Part shown: positions 61,219-64,000 of the stretch, one piece after another
Layout: each line of letters starts with the position of its first letter
Position numbering within the stretch: position 1 is the stretch's first letter
Assembly: GCF_014698235.1 (NCBI RefSeq)
Contig: NZ_JACJSP010000001.1
Span: 62,001 to 126,000, forward strand
Length of the DNA: 64,000 nt
Direction of reading: 5' to 3'
Origin: Limnothrix sp. FACHB-406
GTDB taxonomy: Bacteria > Cyanobacteriota > Cyanobacteriia > CACIAM-69d
The notes under the pieces: model-generated
Told to the model about the DNA's origin: nothing
The model's database searches: none
The model's input: only the letters and a program-made list of their open reading frames with translations
Translations under genes and position numbers: made by a program

Positions 61219-62925
61219 CTAGACTTGGGGGCGATCGTCCTGAATTAGCGCCGCCGACTCCGATCGACCCAACCGATCGAGCTGGTTCAGGGCCACATAA
61301 CTGATCCCCACGGCCGCCACACCGTTAATCGCAAAGGCCACTCCCGCCATGCTCAGGGATAGCGGATCAGAAACAATCCCCATCAGCATCGGAGCCACAG
61401 GGGTCATGAGCCAAACCCAGTCCCAAGCATTCGTCCACCCGATCGCGTCGCGCGATCGCATCATCAGGCCCAACAAGAGCGAACCGACGATCGCCGCCCC
61501 CACCAATCCCGCGGCCCAGGCGACCGGTCGGCGCACCTGCCACAGCAAGGCCCATTGGGCCAGCGCTCCATAGAGCAGCATCAAACCCGTGGTGCAGCCG
61601 ATCGCCACCAACACCAACAGGCCTTGGGTGGAACTGTTGAAACAAAAGGCCAGGGCCCAAGGCGACCAAAGGGCGATCGTCAACCCACCATTCACCAGCA
61701 AGGCCAACAGGGGCGGGCTGTTTTCGCCCCAAAGCCAGTCATCGATCGCCCGTTGGCTCGATCGCGCGTCTCGGGTTCTTTGAAAATGGCGATAGCGGGC
61801 CCAATCCAACAGGGTTTGGCGCGTCGGCAACAGCAACACAACCCAAGCGAACATTTGGATCAGCCAAAAGAAGCCCACCACCGCCCAGCCTTGGAAGTGG
61901 TTGGCATTCCAGGGCATAAAAAAGCCCATGGCCAACAGGTTGAACCCGATCGTCAGCCAATAGCTTCGCACTTTGGTGATGAAGGTGTTGGCGGGGTTCT
62001 GAAAACGCCGGATCACGGCTTGCCAAAAGGTCAGCGCCACCCCCGCACACCCCGCGATCGCGATGGCGGCGCAAAGCTGCGGCTGGAGGATTAAATCTTG
62101 ACCAAACCAGAACCAGGAAGGGGATACGGGGGTGTCCATTGTGCCTCGGATCATCACCCCTCGGGCGATTGTCAGGGCGGGGGCAAACAGGAAGAGGCCC
62201 AGAATGCCAAAGGCCCAGCTTGATATGGCCTGTTTGCTGTCGCTGACGCTGGCATAAAACAACCCCAACAGATAAAGCGCACCCAGAAAAGCCACCGCCA
62301 CCCCATCCGCCAGCAACAGACCGCCGAGGCCCAGGCCCGCTTGCAGGCCGGCGAGGGTCTGGAGGGGCAAGGCCAGCAGCACCGCCCAATGGATCAGGGC
62401 CGGCGCACCTAAGAGTTTTCCCCACAGGATCCGGTGGCTGGGTTCCGGAGTCATGCGAATGAAGTCGAGGGTTCCCTGTTTGCTTTCCTCAAGCCAGTTG
62501 GTGATCAGGGCTTGCGTGCCACCCAGCACTAACAGGCCCACCAGAATTGAAGACAGCCAAAAGAACAAGTCCAACCACCACAGGGGCCAATTCACCGCAA
62601 AGGTTGAGGACGACAGCAATTCACAAGCTCGCAGTTCTTCATCGGCCTGGCCGGTGCAATAAAACCGCAGGATGCCTTCGGTTTCGGTGGAAACGGTGGC
62701 GGTTTCAACGGCGATCCTTTGCCAGTTCATCCAAAAGGCTGCTTGGGCAATCAGGGAACTGAGGGTGGCTAAGGTCAAGTTGCGCGAGGTGCAGTTGCCT
62801 TTCAGTTCTCGCAACAGTTGGGGATTCCAGTTTCCGAGCCGATCGAGCCAGCGATCAAGATGAATTTTGAGCGATCGTTGGCTGGTTTGCAAGCGATTCA
62901 GCCAGCTTGAGGGGCGGGGGTTCAT
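61219..62925 (-). CDS. ABC-2 type permease
   Basis: The 568-residue integral membrane protein has about twelve hydrophobic segments, including LNWQRIAVETATVST flanked by spans, LDLFFWLSSILVGLLVLGGTQALI, and several Trp/Leu-rich pairs near the C-terminus (SLSMAGVAFAINGVAAVGISYVALNQL). An ESKQGTLDFIRMTPEPSHRILWGK loop near residue 150 is characteristic of ABC-2 permeases. Its ATG overlaps the ATPase stop by 4 bp (ATGA), so it is the permease of the exporter encoded by 62922-63896. Likely substrates are lipids, glycans or drugs, unknown here. Confidence 0.82.
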   Translation of the reverse strand: MNPRPSSWLNRLQTSQRSLKIHLDRWLDRLGNWNPQLLRELKGNCTSRNLTLATLSSLIAQAAFWMNWQRIAVETATVSTETEGILRFYCTGQADEELRACELLSSSTFAVNWPLWWLDLFFWLSSILVGLLVLGGTQALITNWLEESKQGTLDFIRMTPEPSHRILWGKLLGAPALIHWAVLLALPLQTLAGLQAGLGLGGLLLADGVAVAFLGALYLLGLFYASVSDSKQAISSWAFGILGLFLFAPALTIARGVMIRGTMDTPVSPSWFWFGQDLILQPQLCAAIAIAGCAGVALTFWQAVIRRFQNPANTFITKVRSYWLTIGFNLLAMGFFMPWNANHFQGWAVVGFFWLIQMFAWVVLLLPTRQTLLDWARYRHFQRTRDARSSQRAIDDWLWGENSPPLLALLVNGGLTIALWSPWALAFCFNSSTQGLLVLVAIGCTTGLMLLYGALAQWALLWQVRRPVAWAAGLVGAAIVGSLLLGLMMRSRDAIGWTNAWDWVWLMTPVAPMLMGIVSDPLSLSMAGVAFAINGVAAVGISYVALNQLDRLGRSESAALIQDDRPQV

Positions 62926-63896
62926 GAGGCTTGTTGGTGTCCCAGTTTCAAGAAAATTTGCTCCAGGCTTTCTCGATCGCGCCGGAATTCCACAATCGGA
63001 ATTTGGGCCCGCACCATTTCCCCGAGCAGGTCGGCACAGTCGGTTTCATCACCCTGAAAGTCCACAGTAATGCGGCCGGTGGTGGGATGACATTCCCAGG
63101 CGATCGCCCTGGGGTCGGTTCTCAGGATCGTTTGCAAATCATTGAGCCGATCGAGGGCTGTGATCACCAGGGTGTGGCGGGCAAATTGGGCGTAAAGGGC
63201 TTCCAGAGGTGCGCTGGCCACCAACCGCCCCAGTTCCATCACCCCGATCGCGGTGCAAAGTTCCGCCAAGTCGCTGAGCACATGGGAGGAAATCAGCACG
63301 GTCATGCCAGCCCCTTGCAGAATCCGCATCAGGTTGCGAAATTCCAAACGGGCGATCGGATCAAGGCCGGAAACGGGTTCATCCAACAGGAGCAAAATCG
63401 GCTCGTGAATGATAGTGCGAGCTAGGCTCAACCGTTGTTTCATGCCGCGCGAGAGGGTGGCGATCGGGCTATCGCGCTTCGGCAACAGTTGCACCAAATC
63501 CAGCACCTCATAAAGCCGCTGCCGCAAGTGCGATCGCCGCAGGCCATAGAGCCGCCCAAAATAGTCTAAATAATCCCAAACGGTCAGATCTTCATAGACC
63601 GGGAAATCGTCCGGTAAAAAGCCAATTCGCTGTTTCAGTTTTGCCCGCCGACTGCGCCGATTGGGATCTTCACCGCTGAGGGATTCACCAGTTAAATATT
63701 CACCATCAATCAAAATTTTTCCAAGGGTTGGTTCCTCCACGGCCGCCAACATCCGAATCAGGGTGGTTTTGCCTGCTCCGTTGGGGCCAATTAGCCCATA
63801 AACTTCCCCAGGGGAAATTTTCAGATCCACCTGATTGACGGCCAGCTTGCGATCGAACTGTTTACTTAAACCACGGGTTTCAATTGCCCAGTTCAT
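62922..63896 (-). CDS. ABC transporter ATP-binding protein (ABC-2 exporter)
   Basis: The 324-residue product from ATG 63896 (27 more codons are open upstream) has Walker A GPNGAGKTTLI, Q-loop IGFLPDDFPVYEDLTVWDYL, signature LSRGMKQR, Walker B LLLLDEPVSGLDP and H-loop ISSHVLSDLAEL. The RGMKQR/SGLDP type with a C-terminal 100-residue domain (LVITALDRLNDLQTIL) is that of CcmA/DrrA/NatA-like exporters. It pairs with the ABC-2 permease that follows. The last 100 bp of the window are non-coding or belong to an unseen neighbour. Confidence 0.9.
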   Translation of the reverse strand: MNWAIETRGLSKQFDRKLAVNQVDLKISPGEVYGLIGPNGAGKTTLIRMLAAVEEPTLGKILIDGEYLTGESLSGEDPNRRSRRAKLKQRIGFLPDDFPVYEDLTVWDYLDYFGRLYGLRRSHLRQRLYEVLDLVQLLPKRDSPIATLSRGMKQRLSLARTIIHEPILLLLDEPVSGLDPIARLEFRNLMRILQGAGMTVLISSHVLSDLAELCTAIGVMELGRLVASAPLEALYAQFARHTLVITALDRLNDLQTILRTDPRAIAWECHPTTGRITVDFQGDETDCADLLGEMVRAQIPIVEFRRDRESLEQIFLKLGHQQAS

Positions 63897-64000
63897 GGCC
63901 AGGTTCTCGGTTGGGGTGTCTTGCCTGGGGTGTCCGCCTGATTGATGCGATGGCGAAGGGGCATGGTGAAGGGTCAAGCATTCAGCGGCAACGTTCAGCA

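Noticed and set aside
1-64000. tRNA, rRNA, transposase, integrase or attachment sites
   Set aside because: No T-loop consensus, rRNA-like sequence, transposase motif or flanking direct repeat of element size was recognised; a covariance-model scan would be decisive.

Overview
The window reads as chromosomal DNA from a cyanobacterium. The evidence is the magnesium chelatase ChlH, the circadian-clock output kinase SasA, Ycf66, a cyanobacterial-type cyanate transporter/cyanase operon, several short cyanobacterial families (DUF3172, DUF1517, a DUF5340-like protein) and the very frequent HIP1 octamer gcgatcgc and its core cgatcg. No rRNA, tRNA, CRISPR array, transposase or integrase was recognised. 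I cannot name the genus from sequence alone.

Layout. 1-9.5 kb: end of secF, clpS, sasA (minus), a TVP38-type membrane protein, a short conserved protein, a 1-kb AT-rich spacer, then chlH with a strong terminator. 9.5-12.65 kb: an AT-richer accessory pair, a HEPN-like protein plus an 892-residue protein with two P-loop ATPase domains. 12.8-19.3 kb: the cyn operon (cynA-cynB-cynD-cynS and a previously uncounted 44-residue membrane protein) with a divergent two-component pair beside it. 19.5-27.8 kb: aat, two secreted hypotheticals, DUF1517, purF, purL. 28-38.7 kb: the main accessory block, with an AIPR-type phage-defence protein, a nucleotidyltransferase/HEPN pair, a tandem array of small XRE regulators with a decayed third copy, a Cache-domain sensor kinase, and a three-gene winged-helix/ATPase/nuclease operon. 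39-52 kb: mostly housekeeping (SGNH hydrolase, TrpD-like, DUF3172, ycf66, an ABC importer lacking its binding protein, rfaE2-type nucleotidyltransferase, xseA, secA, rlmD). 52-60.3 kb: a second accessory stretch (PD-(D/E)XK protein, glycine-zipper membrane protein plus partner, TM0106-type nuclease, small Gly/Ala protein plus GTPase, MntA/HepT pair, LRAT-like protein) interleaved with purQ and a DUF192 lipoprotein. 60.4-64 kb: DUF1963 and an ABC-2 exporter.

How the genes work together. PurF, PurL and PurQ are three enzymes of early purine synthesis at two places. ClpS and Aat are recogniser and aminoacyl-transferase of the bacterial N-degron pathway. The cyn genes import cyanate and convert it to ammonia and CO2. 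SecF and SecA belong to the Sec translocon.

Novelty candidates. The best candidates for undescribed systems are the HEPN-like/dual-ATPase pair (9.5-12.6 kb), the three-gene operon at 34.1-38.7 kb and the glycine-zipper modules at 53-54.5 and 57.5-58.9 kb. These are candidates only: no homology search could be run. The window also holds a 78-79 bp dispersed repeat in two convergent-gene spacers and many 11-13 bp tandem repeats in other spacers.
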